A stretch of DNA of 64,000 nucleotides, taken from assembly GCA_030180135.1 (NCBI GenBank), contig CM058235.1:18438720-18502719 (forward strand). Reading direction: 5' to 3'. The DNA comes from Orychophragmus violaceus. Lineage: Eukaryota > Streptophyta > Magnoliopsida > Brassicales > Brassicaceae. The first letter of the stretch is position 1. Each line of letters begins with the position of its first letter. A model generated the notes under the pieces. That model worked only from the letters and a program-made list of their open reading frames with translations, did not search any database and was not told where the DNA came from. This document shows positions 11,091 to 20,446 of the stretch, piece after piece. The translations under genes were made by a program, and so were the position numbers.

Positions 11091-12720
11091 TATGAATCCC
11101 TCATATTTTCCGAATTCTATATGTCCACACAAAAAAAAAGTTGTGGTGGCACTAAAACATGTGTTAATTAATATAATAGCATTTACGATTCTAATTTTTT
11201 AGGCTAAAATTTTGGTCTAAAATGACCCTACATGTACTTGTTAGCAAAAAAATAATTACAAGAATGTCATTACTATTTTATTTCCACATCAATAAAAACG
11301 ATATTTATTTACGAAAATGCCACATTTCTGGAATAATAAATCCGCAGGGATTTATGATATTCTTTGTTACATATTTAATAAATCTGCACGGAGTTGTTTT
11401 CTTTTGTTGCGGATTTATTATCTTTGTTGCAGAGTTTTATAAATCTATAACACGTTAGAAGGTTTTGGAAAATTACTATACTAGCATCATAGTGTTACAA
11501 CTTTTTAACCGTATTACATATTTATGTTCTTATGTTGCAGATTTATTTATTTTTGCTGACGTGGCACAAATTTATATTAATGTGTTGCAGACTTTTCCAG
11601 ATTTTCCAGATTTGTTTCCTTAGTTTTGAATAAATCTGGAATTTCATGTTACGGATTTGTGTTACGTGTTACAGATTTATTAAAGTCCGCAACAAAGGAA
11701 ATTGTTAAAATTAATTACTATTGTAGCACTGCTATGTTACAGATTTTTTCTCTTTGTAGCAGATTTGTTTTCAATGTTACGGATTTATGTTATGTTAAAT
11801 ATTGATTTTAATGTTACGGATTTATTGAAGATGTACATAATTCGAATAATTGTTGCCTGATCTTTTCCTGATTTTTAGAAACCGTTTATGGTAACTAAAT
11901 ATTCACTTAATAAATTTAATATTTGGCAAAAAAAAGACAACTTACAAAAAACTTTCTCAATTAATTTCTTATTTAAATAATTTATTTATTATTTTTTGTT
12001 TTAAACTTTTATACAAAATAAATATAATAATAAAAATAACAATAGAAATTTGATTCTATTAATTTCTCATTTAAATAATTTATTTATTATTTTTATATTA
12101 AATTCTTGTTTTCAAAATCAAAATAATAAAATATAAGCAACAAAATTAATTTTTTATCAATTTTTTATTTAAATTTTTAGATTTATTAAAATATTATGTT
12201 GTATTTATTTCTTATTTTTGAAAACAATTTTTGTAAAAACAAAATTAGCCAAAAAAATAATTTGTGTTAATTTATTATTTAAATGATTTATTTATAAAAT
12301 ATATTTGTATTTTTGGAAAAACAAAAATTAACCATCAAAAAAATATTTGTATTTTGTATTTAAATAATTTTTTATAAAATTATTTTTATTAGTTTCTTAC
12401 TATTTATTTTTAAAACGAATTTATATTAATTATTTATTTTTTAAAACGAATTTATTTTATTTTTTTATTTTTTTAAAACAAATTTATATTAATTATTTAT
12501 TTTTAAAAACGAATTTTATATTAATATTTATTTAAAAAATATTAATAATTTATTTTACTTTAATGATTATATATATTATTATTTTTTTTTTTTAAGATAA
12601 GTTAAGGAAAGGACAATATAGTATTTTAAATCATTATAGAATGTTACTCTAGTAAAAAAAAAACACCCTAATGCTACTCTAATAATTAACTTTAAATTTT
12701 GTGCTACCAGGAGTAATTTT
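11091..12720. other. AT-rich gene-free DNA with degenerate short repeats
   Basis: From about 11330 to 11840 a loose unit resembling TTGCAGATTTATT / GTTACGGATTTA occurs many times with variable spacing. From 11900 to 12600 the sequence is very AT-rich, with repeated AATTTATTTATT and AAAACGAATTTATATT blocks. No ORF of note and no TIRs were recognised. Confidence 0.6.
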
Positions 12721-12889
12721 CACTTAAATTAATTTATTTAATTGTTTTAGAATCACTATTACAATGACTCGAGTGTTAGTTAATCCCAACTCCAAAAACC
12801 AACCCAACAAACTAATGAAAGAATGAAAGTTGTAGAAGAAGAAATCGGTTTGGGATATGAACGGATGGACATCAAAAAATAAGAGGTGG

Positions 12890-13190
12890 TTGATATAAAT
12901 GGTGAACAAGATGCATGAGATAAGTTTTAAAAGGTATTTAAAGGAATCTGTTGAGAATCCAAAGACCATGAAAAAAATCGATTACAATGTATTTATTGGA
13001 AACTTAGTTGTTCTAAGTACCATATTCTTACAGAAATGGCTAGAGATATACTTGCCATGCAACTGTTGTATCTAAAAATGTTTTTAGCACTAGTGGTTAG
13101 ATTATAACTCCATGTAGAAATTGTCTTACTTATTATATGGTTGAAGTTTTGTGCAGAGTAGTGAATTTGGTTACAAATGAACAAACCATA
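12890..13190 (+). pseudogene. hAT transposase C-terminal dimerisation domain relic
   Basis: Reading across one frameshift, the plus strand gives YWKLSCSKYHILTEMARDIL, then ATVVSKNVFSTSG, a stop, and ITPCRNCLTYYMVEVLC. This matches the conserved end of plant hAT (Ac/Tam3) transposases, in which a WWK...YP.LS..ARD.L motif is followed by STVASE..FS..GR and a helix. The frameshift and stop make it a dead relic. I could not identify the TIRs or 8-bp duplication of the parent element. Confidence 0.8.
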
Positions 13191-13679
13191 TCTAAATTCG
13201 AGTATGAAGATAAGTTTAAGAGAGATATTATTATAGATTTGCATATTTCTTTGATGTTTTGTTTATTATTTGATGTTTAATAAAAGGTTTTTGCAGATTT
13301 TGCTAAGCCACAAGTCCAAGACCAAGAGCAAGAAGAATGAAAACTACCAGTCATACCTTTAAAGTAATGTACTAATGTCATTGAACTATTGTTTTGTACA
13401 TGATTTCTTGTATTGTTTTGATGTTTTGTTTACTAATATGTGTTTGTTATGATGAAACAGAAACGACATGGGCCATTTCTGGAGTTAAAACTAGATAGTC
13501 TATTACTATAGTTTTAGACTCATTCGGATCATATGTTTCAGTAGTACGAATGTGACAATATGTTAAGACTTTGTTTTGTCTGTGTCTCAAGTTATTTAGT
13601 TGTAAGAAACCAAGTTGAAACTTGTGCAAATTTGGTGTTTTGTCTTTTCAAGTTTGGTTATTTTTAAATATTTTGGTTA

Positions 13680-14050
13680 CATTGTTGTTATCAGGTACTG
13701 GATACCCGATGTTTTTCGGGTACATTTCGGTTTTTTAAGTTCAATATTCATTCGGTCCGAATCCAAAAAAAATATAAGGGTTTATTGGTTCATGGATTTT
13801 AATGGATTTGTATAATTTAGAAATCCATGTAGAATCCATGGATTCTTAAATCTAGTATAGTATATTGGAAAATCAAATAAATAGATTTGAAAATTAAATA
13901 AAGTAGATTTAACAATTAAATAAGTAAATTTGAAATCAACTAAAATTAATTTGCAGTGTATAATAACACTAACCGTTGTCTTTTGTTATGATAAAAATAT
14001 AAAACCATTACATAAAAGCATTGTCACCACTAGTTTCGATAAATAGTAAA
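13680..14050. other. AT-rich DNA, no gene
   Basis: Contains GATACCCGATGTTTTTCGGGTA (partly palindromic) and a partial repeat of 'ATCCATG.A..ATCCATGGATT'. Probably transposon-derived non-coding DNA, but I cannot name a family. Confidence 0.4.
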
Positions 14051-14059
14051 ACCATCTCC

Positions 14060-14590
14060 ATATGTTGCTAAAAAAACAATATAAGAAAAAAAAATCTTAC
14101 ACTTTCATGTTTAGTTTTCTGAATTGTTCGAATCTGTCCACATATTTGCTACAATTAATGCTCTCCATTGATTGTCATATTTTCTTTGTTGCTCTTGGCT
14201 TGCATGAATTTTTTCTAATACTTCTTCGGTCAGAATTTTCAAAAAAAATTGTGTAAACCAATACAAGCAAGTACAATTTATACTTGTGTCTTATAAGGAA
14301 AAGAAGGCACATGATATAAATTTAGAAATCGAGATTTGAAAAATATCAAAGATTCTCTCAACTATGTTTCTCAACAATGCATGACGATGGTTGAATAATT
14401 CTTTTTCATTATCTGGTTCAGAATTTTGACCAAAAAACTTTTGTAAATGTATTTGACACCACAATAAGGAACTAAAAAGTTTTGTTGATTTGCAAAACCA
14501 CAATCCACTACATAAACTCTTCTTAAAAACCACATCTACTAATAAAATCAGGCTAAAAACCACATGAGCATCGGAGAAGCACACCAAACT
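14060..14590 (-). pseudogene. PIF/Harbinger transposase C-terminal relic
   Basis: The minus strand encodes Q.LQKFFGQNSEPDNEKELF, then NHRHALLRNIVERIFDIF and ISISKFIS. This is the hallmark segment of plant Harbinger-type DDE nucleases (NAKELFN.RHSSLRNVIER.FG..K.RFPIL). Stops follow, and downstream (14250 to 14060) short pieces such as ANMWTDSNNSEN resemble the protein end. It is broken by stops and frameshifts. It fits with the TAA-flanked MITEs in the window, whose target duplication is the Harbinger type. Confidence 0.75.
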
Positions 14591-15194
14591 ACAAAGGAAT
14601 TAAGTAAGGCGAGGAAAAAAAAAGAAAGAGGAACATGCCCTCTCAGAGCAACACCGGCGGCGGAGCCACTGAGCATTGTAGAAATCTTTATCCTCGAAAG
14701 AATACGAAATTTCATATTATTCTTCTAGCTTTTAATTTGTAAAAAGATATAAACAAAATAATATTTGATAAAAAAAAAGATAAATAAAATAATAAAGAAA
14801 ATAAATACCAATGTAATTTAACTCAGTTTCTGGTTTCCATGAAGTTATTAACGTCGGGCAATATCAACTAACATAATCATCACACAATCAAATATTCAAA
14901 GTCCATCTTATAATTTATTATTTTTTTCAAGAACCTGGCATAAATCATAAATGGGATGTTCTTCTTGACCGCATGCCTCCATGAAATGAATGTTGAAGGA
15001 AATTAACTTCATGATTATTTTCTTGCACATTTTTTTCTTTGAGCCGGAAGCCTTTGAGCAACTTGGTTGTCGATCGAGGGTTTTCACATTATAAACTCTG
15101 TTTGACTCTTTCCATAATAACATAGCTAAGCATCGGTTTTCTTTTTTTTTTTATCAATGAACTACGTTTTAATGTATCTCAAACCTTGAAACCG

Positions 15195-16145
15195 ATTTCA
15201 TTTTGTTTGGATCAAATACATTTATACACACATATAATTTGAAGCTCTCAACTCTTCTCGTCGTCTCTTTCGTTTCTGTGTGTTCTTCGAGGCCTCTCCG
15301 GTGGTCGACGGTATCCGTTGACGTCGGAGGAGGCCTCCAGTTGGGTTCTCGTGCTTCAATTTGTCGCCGTGGTAGCCAAAGGTAATCAAGATTCCTCAGA
15401 TCTACTTTTCTCTGTCTTGCGAAGGTGGGATGTTCTCTTCGGCGGAGGCATGGTCACGGCTCTTGGTGGTTCCGTCATCCCGGGTAAGTCGTGAAGCTTA
15501 GAAGCCGCTTGAGGACATGCGGTGTACGGTGGAGCGCTAGGGAGAGCGGGTTTGTCGGAGTTGGGATTAGTGTCTCCGGGGAGAAGTTGGAGGGAGCAAG
15601 GCGAGCTGGGAAGTGTCACGGTGGTGGTGGCCTCATCGCCGTGACTGTGAGAGAGACTGGCGATGGTGTGCCTTTGTTGCATGTCGGGCTCACTCGGAGA
15701 AGCTTCCTAGCAGGAGAAAAGTAGATCGGAGAAGGCCGGAGAGGATAGAGATTCGTCGAGTTCAGGTGCGGTGGAGGTCTCGCCAGATGGAACTTGCTGG
15801 GAGCGGTTCTTTCGGGTGTGACCGAAAGATTCCGGTGAAGCGGCGCTCGCCGGGAGGAGGGGAGAGGAGTAGGGCTGGCGGAGCTGGAAGATCGGCAAGA
15901 GTCGGGTCTCTTCGTCGGTTGGAAAGCGCCAATTAGTACCGCGAGTCTCGCCGACTCAAACCCGGCGGCGGCGGCGTGGAGCTGGTCTGACTTTACAGAG
16001 TGGCGAGGGCAAGATCGTAATTTTGTGCTCGGTTTGAATGTCCCTTTCTCGGTTTGGTTTTTATCCTGGTTCATCTTTGGTTTTGTACCCGGTTGATCCC
16101 GGTTAAGATCGGTTAATTAATTAATATAATATATTAATTAAAAAA
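15195..16145 (+). mobile_element. poly(A)-ended non-autonomous retroposon, Sadhu- or L1-fragment-like
   Basis: The insert is flanked by a 14-base duplication AAACCTTGAAACCG (15181-15194 and 16146-16159) and ends in an A run. The 0.95-kb body is GC-rich and lies in AT-rich surroundings. It is open in several frames, but none encodes a recognisable domain. Variable-length target duplication plus an A tail is the signature of target-primed reverse transcription. Length, lack of ORF and A tail fit the Sadhu retroposons described in A. thaliana, but a 5'-truncated LINE or a processed non-coding transcript would look similar. Confidence 0.75.
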
Positions 16146-16159
16146 AAACCTTGAAACCG

Positions 16160-16404
16160 TACAAAAATAAAGTTTTCAACGAACATTAAATAAGTTCAGG
16201 TAGGAGTTTTCCTCATTTGAAAATACTTGTCGTCCAATCACAAATTCACAATGTATGATTTTATCAAAAAAACATTTAAAAAATCGCAAATCAATAACCA
16301 AAAACATTAAACAAAAATAAAATCCTATAATCCAAGACAGCCTCTGAACTTCGTTTTTTTTTTTTTTTTGTCATTTCCAAATTTTTTCGGGTAAAATAAC
16401 TTTA
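16160..16404. other. AT-rich spacer and probable 3' UTR of the NHL13-like gene
   Basis: Short AT-rich stretch with a T tract at about 16355-16371; no further feature. Confidence 0.4.
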
Positions 16405-17187
16405 TCACCAAAGATCCACGTCATGTGTGCACTTTCTCGATATAATTCTCGACGGCGCCGTCAATTTATCCACCGTAACATCGCAGTTAACATTAACGGT
16501 TATCGTCCACGTCTTAACGGAACCAAACTTAATCTTCACAGGCGCTTTAATCTTCACCTTAAACGGCACCGTTTTCTTACCCAGCTCATTACGCATCTCC
16601 TTCCGCATGCCACTAGTTATCTGAATTCTCGATCCAGTTAACGCCGTCTTAACCACCGTTACATTATTGGCCGGCTGATAAAACACCGGCAAAGCACCGT
16701 TACAGAGATCGACATATTTGTAGAAAACATCCACCGTGCTTCCTTTCTCGTAATAAATCCCGATTTTGTCGTTACCGTTACGTGACCTAACGGTGACGTT
16801 GAACTTGGGGGAAATCGGAGACGGAGACGTCAGATTGATTCCTGAGACTGAGAATCCTTCGACGGAGTATTTGGGAGCTTCGGGACGGAAGACGAGGTAG
16901 AGAACAGCTAAGGAGATTCCGGCGAGGACGATGAGGATGAAAATTGCGGCGAGGAAGGAGCAGAAACAGCACCGGCAGCGACTGCGATTGACTTTTTTCC
17001 GGGAGAGCAACTGTAAACGGTGTGCGTTTTCTGGAGGCGGAACACGGTAGATCTGATCCTTGGGGACTTGAATCACGTAAGTCGCTGGTGGTGGAGCTGG
17101 TTTTCTTGGAAACTCGCCGGAGCTGAAATTTCCGGAGAATTGACCGCTCTGCGGTGGTGAATCGGCGGGATAGACTCGTTCAGCCAT
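16405..17187 (-). CDS. NHL13: NDR1/HIN1-like LEA_2 membrane protein (NHL13-like)
   Basis: Single-exon ORF of 260 residues from the ATG at 17187 (MAERVYPADSPP). An in-frame upstream ATG exists at 17331, but its 48-residue extension is low-complexity and lies in the promoter/5' UTR. Layout: a proline-rich cytosolic N-terminus with a basic patch (LSRKKVNRSR) and a Cys cluster near residues 71-75, one membrane helix at about 76-101, then a LEA_2 domain (about 125-235) with N-x-S/T glycosylation sites. Family members sit in the plasma membrane, and many are induced in defence. By gene order it matches At2g27080; its neighbour SE fits that order, though the intervening DUF630 gene is not seen. The promoter carries two CGCG boxes. 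Confidence 0.92.
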   Translation of the reverse strand: MAERVYPADSPPQSGQFSGNFSSGEFPRKPAPPPATYVIQVPKDQIYRVPPPENAHRLQLLSRKKVNRSRCRCCFCSFLAAIFILIVLAGISLAVLYLVFRPEAPKYSVEGFSVSGINLTSPSPISPKFNVTVRSRNGNDKIGIYYEKGSTVDVFYKYVDLCNGALPVFYQPANNVTVVKTALTGSRIQITSGMRKEMRNELGKKTVPFKVKIKAPVKIKFGSVKTWTITVNVNCDVTVDKLTAPSRIISRKCTHDVDLW

Positions 17188-17349
17188 TTGAGAGAGATTG
17201 ATTCTACAAAAGTAACTGAGAAAATTGTGAAACAACTGAAGAAGAAATAAGATAATGAAGAAAACGCAGAGAGACTTGTGTTTAATACAAAGGAACGCTT
17301 CTTTGTAAATAGTACTAAATAGTAATTGCAAGTATTTAAGCTGGCAATA

Positions 17350-17379
17350 ACGCGTACAGAAGAAAAAAATCGCACGCGT
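17350..17379 (-). promoter_or_regulatory. pair of ACGCGT (CGCG-box) motifs upstream of the NHL13-like gene
   Basis: ACGCGT occurs at 17350-17355 and 17374-17379, about 165-190 bases upstream of the start codon and just upstream of a TATA-like CTTAAATAC. Calmodulin-binding CAMTA transcription factors bind VCGCGB in known plant stress genes. Use by CAMTA here is inference from the motif only. Confidence 0.4.
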
Positions 17380-17565
17380 TGCTCATGTGCAGGAGGGCCC
17401 ACATTAAATCTATTGTTTTTTTTTTAATTTCTATTTGTTTCTTTAAGATTAGCAAGTAAATCAAGCCGTGATTAGTGATGATCTGTCCAACAGCTAAGTA
17501 TGAGACATATAGAGCTCCACTTCCATATAGAATTTTTTTGAATAAAAAAATATGCTAACCAGTAA

Positions 17566-18081
17566 GACCATCTCCAATGTATTCCTCTATTTTTACCTCT
17601 AAAATAGAGGAACTCTATAATAGAGGTGGGTTTTGCTCCAATGTATTCCTCTATAATTTCCTCTAAAAAAGAATATTCTCTCTAAGATTCTTTTTTATTT
17701 TACTAATAATATTTTTTATTTATACAAGTTACAATTTAGTCCATTTATTTTATTTTCACAATCATAAAATTATAATATTATTTAAATTATATATTAGTTA
17801 TTCAAATATTATAATTTAGAATTTATTAATTTTATATTGTTAGTTATTAAAATATTAATATTTATTTATTTTGGTCATAAATAAAAGTATTTGAAAGTTA
17901 ATGGATTGATTTGTAAATTAAAAAGTTCACCTCTATAATAGAGGAAAAAAATAGAATTCCTCTATATATAGAGGAAAAAATAGAGATCTCTATTTTAGAG
18001 GTGAAAATAGAGGTGGGTTGGAGTAGATTTGCCTTTAAAATAGAGTTTAGAGGCAAATATAGAGGTGGGTTGGAGATGCCC
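17566..18081. mobile_element. PIF/Harbinger-type MITE with TAA target duplication
   Basis: The 516-bp element starts GACCATCTCCAATG and ends GGAGATGCCC, flanked by TAA at 17563-17565 and 18082-18084. Inside both ends the motif 'CCTCTATTTTT.CCTCTAAAATAGAGG' is repeated in direct and inverted orientation, giving strong self-folding. There is no ORF. A truncated relative lies at 864-1136. Confidence 0.8.
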
Positions 18082-18686
18082 TAAAGAGAGAGTATTCTGT
18101 AAAGAAAACATGAGTGAAAATTTGATAATTAGATAAATAAAAAAGAGAAATAAAATAAAATAAAATAAAATTAAAGATATTTTTGAAATTTTATTTATTT
18201 ATAAATATATTATTGGGAAAAATAGAAAATAGGATATTGTTCATCGACAATGCAACTCAATTATCAATTAATTTATCGTGTAACTCAATTAATTTTTTTT
18301 TACATAATTCAGGGTTAAAAAAAATATTTTATTTGTGTAACTCAGTTAACAATTAACTCATCGTATAACTCAATTATTTTATTATATAAAATATATAGGT
18401 TTGCTATGTTTATTTGATAACTCAGTTAACAGTTAACTCATCATTTAACTCAGTTATCCTATTTTACAAAAACTATGATTACCAAATATTGTTCATTTTG
18501 ATAACTTAATTAACAATTAACTCATCATTTAACAATTAACTAGTAAGGAGAGAGTATCGGGTAAAGAAAACATGAGTGATAATTTGATAATTAGATAAAT
18601 AGAATGAGAAATAAAATAAAATAAAATTTTTATCTTAGAGAATTCAGACTTATCATATCCTGGAGAATCATGATTCACTAAACACT
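18082..18686. repeat. duplicated AT-rich block with AACTCAATTAAC-type short repeats
   Basis: A block of about 80 bases beginning GAGAGAGTAT recurs at 18105-18180 and 18547-18628 with small differences (GTAAAGAAAACATGAGTGA shared). Between the copies, variants of 'AACTCAGTTAACAATTAACTCATC' occur at least six times. No coding content. Confidence 0.65.
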
Positions 18687-18687
18687 A

Positions 18688-18916
18688 TTCCCTCTGTTTC
18701 ATAATAAGTGTCATTCTAACATTTTTCACACAAATTAAAAAACACATTAAATGTTTTATTATACCCTTAATAAATAATTTGACTTCTTTTTCATTAGTTA
18801 ATATTGAGATTAAAGTAGGTAATCTAAGTTAAAAGATGTACTGAAAATTTAAAACGATACTTATTTTGAAACGAGAAAACAACTCTAAAACGATACTTAT
18901 TGTAAAACGGATGAAG
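18688..18916. mobile_element. Stowaway-type MITE
   Basis: The element begins TTCCCTCTGTTTCATAATAA and ends CTTATTGTAAAACGGATGAAG, with TA on both sides (18686-18687 and 18917-18918). These are diverged forms of the usual CTCCCTCCGTT Stowaway terminus of Tc1/Mariner-related MITEs. 229 bp, no ORF. Confidence 0.7.
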
Positions 18917-19279
18917 TATTAATTTGGTTATTCAATTAACAATTAATCCATTGTATAATTTAGTTATTTTATCTTACAGAATCTAGGTTTAGCAAACATT
19001 ATTCATTTTGGTAATTATGTTAATTGTTAATTTATTGCATAATTTTTTTAAAGTAAGGAGGTGAGAAATGTAAAGGCATTTTGAACAACTCCGTATAGAC
19101 AATACCATAACTATATGAACAATACCCGCTTTTTGGTCTTAACTATTGTACTAATTGTAATTACTCAGATAATTATTACCTTCGAATGATTATGTATGTA
19201 TAATGTAGGAAAAAAAATTATAAGGGAGTGGTCAAACACAAACAATAAAAACAAATAAATAAATAAGTAAATATATTTT

Positions 19280-19670
19280 AGGGCAAATCGCATTAATAGC
19301 ACAAAAAACATGACTTGTCAAAAATATAGCATCAAGGAAGAAAAATCATAAAAATAGCATAAAAACATGTTTTGTCACTAAATTAGCCCTAACCCTAAAT
19401 CTTAAATACTAAACCCTAAACCATAAATACTAAACCCTAACTTTGAATAATAAACTCTAAACCCTAAATACTAAACCCTAAACCCTAAATAATAAACCCT
19501 AAACCCTAAATAATTAACCCTAAACCCTAAATTATATAATGCTATTAAAGTCTTTTTAATTAAAATAATGCTAAAAATGTGAATTATTTTCTTTGGTGCT
19601 ATATTTATGATAAGATATGTTTTTTGTGCTATTTTATGACTTTTTTCTATATTTTATAGTATATCGCAAG
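19280..19670. mobile_element. foldback element with telomere-like core
   Basis: Long imperfect inverted ends (GGGCAAATCGCATTAATAGC at the left, with CTATTTTATGAC...TATATCGCAAG at the right) share 'TAGCACAAAAAACAT...CTT.TCA.AAATATAGCA' as inverted copies of about 60 bases. The centre, 19385-19535, holds about ten AACCCTAAACCCTAAAT-like units, similar to the plant telomere heptamer but irregular. Superfamily not assignable. Confidence 0.6.
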
Positions 19671-20040
19671 TAATAAAATAAAATAAAATAAAATAAAACT
19701 ACGTGCGTACGAGTAAGGTAACTATCGCAAGTTAAAGAATAAGTTTATTTGAATAATGATGAGAGTTACATACAGCTAAGAGGCAGAAAGGCAAACACGG
19801 TTTGTTGACAATGTTGTTACCCGCCGAGTCCAACTAATACTTGATGAACTTCGATGAAAGTTATATGTATTTATTCATAGGATTAATATGCCATTCGGAC
19901 AAACATTTATTTCTTGAAATGTCAAGATGCCTAATGATTGTATGTGGAGATCACGTTGTGCCATTGTGGAGTGCACGTTAAGCTATATCACATGAACATT
20001 TATTCATAGGATTAAAGTTTCGATTGGTAACACTCGTGGA

Positions 20041-20433
20041 TGTTAAGGCAAACTCATCAGAAGTTAAGCTACTGGGCCAGCAGCAAGACAACACTGATAT
20101 CAAGGCCCAAGAACAAAAGAAGAAGCCCACAAGAGCTCACCTGCAACGGTCACAACCTGAAGATAAAGACAGAGGAAAAAGCAGAATCAAGAGGAGCTCG
20201 TGTACGGTTGCATTCAACGAAGGAATCTTGGTCAAAAACAGATTTGATGCCATTCAAGGGCTGGATCAATGAGCTGTCATTAAGGCTCAGACCTTATCTT
20301 CTTATCCTTAATTATCAGTCTAGATCGTTCCTAAACCTTGTATAAAACTCTGTCGATGTAAAACATTTGGATTCATCAATGAGAATATACTTCTGAAACT
20401 TTCATTGTTCATCTCTTTTGCTCCTTGCTTACA
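20041..20433 (+). repeat. 5' LTR of the young Copia
   Basis: Starts TGTTAAGG and ends CTTGCTTACA. A TATAAAACT at about 20340 may serve as the promoter TATA box. The U3 part is open in one frame; in the 3' copy this frame is the tail of the polyprotein. Confidence 0.95.
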
Positions 20434-20446
20434 TGGTATCAGAGCC

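Noticed and set aside
15386..16074. Several overlapping frames of 60-150 codons on both strands
   Set aside because: They lie inside the GC-rich retroposon; few stop codons are expected from composition, and none has a domain.
17185..17331. Upstream in-frame ATG giving a 308-residue NHL13-like protein
   Set aside because: The 48 added residues overlap the promoter/5' UTR, are not typical of the family, and the second ATG gives the conserved start.
19385..19535. CCCTAAA-type repeats as a true telomere or chromosome-end fusion
   Set aside because: Units are irregular, few, and confined between inverted arms of a small element.
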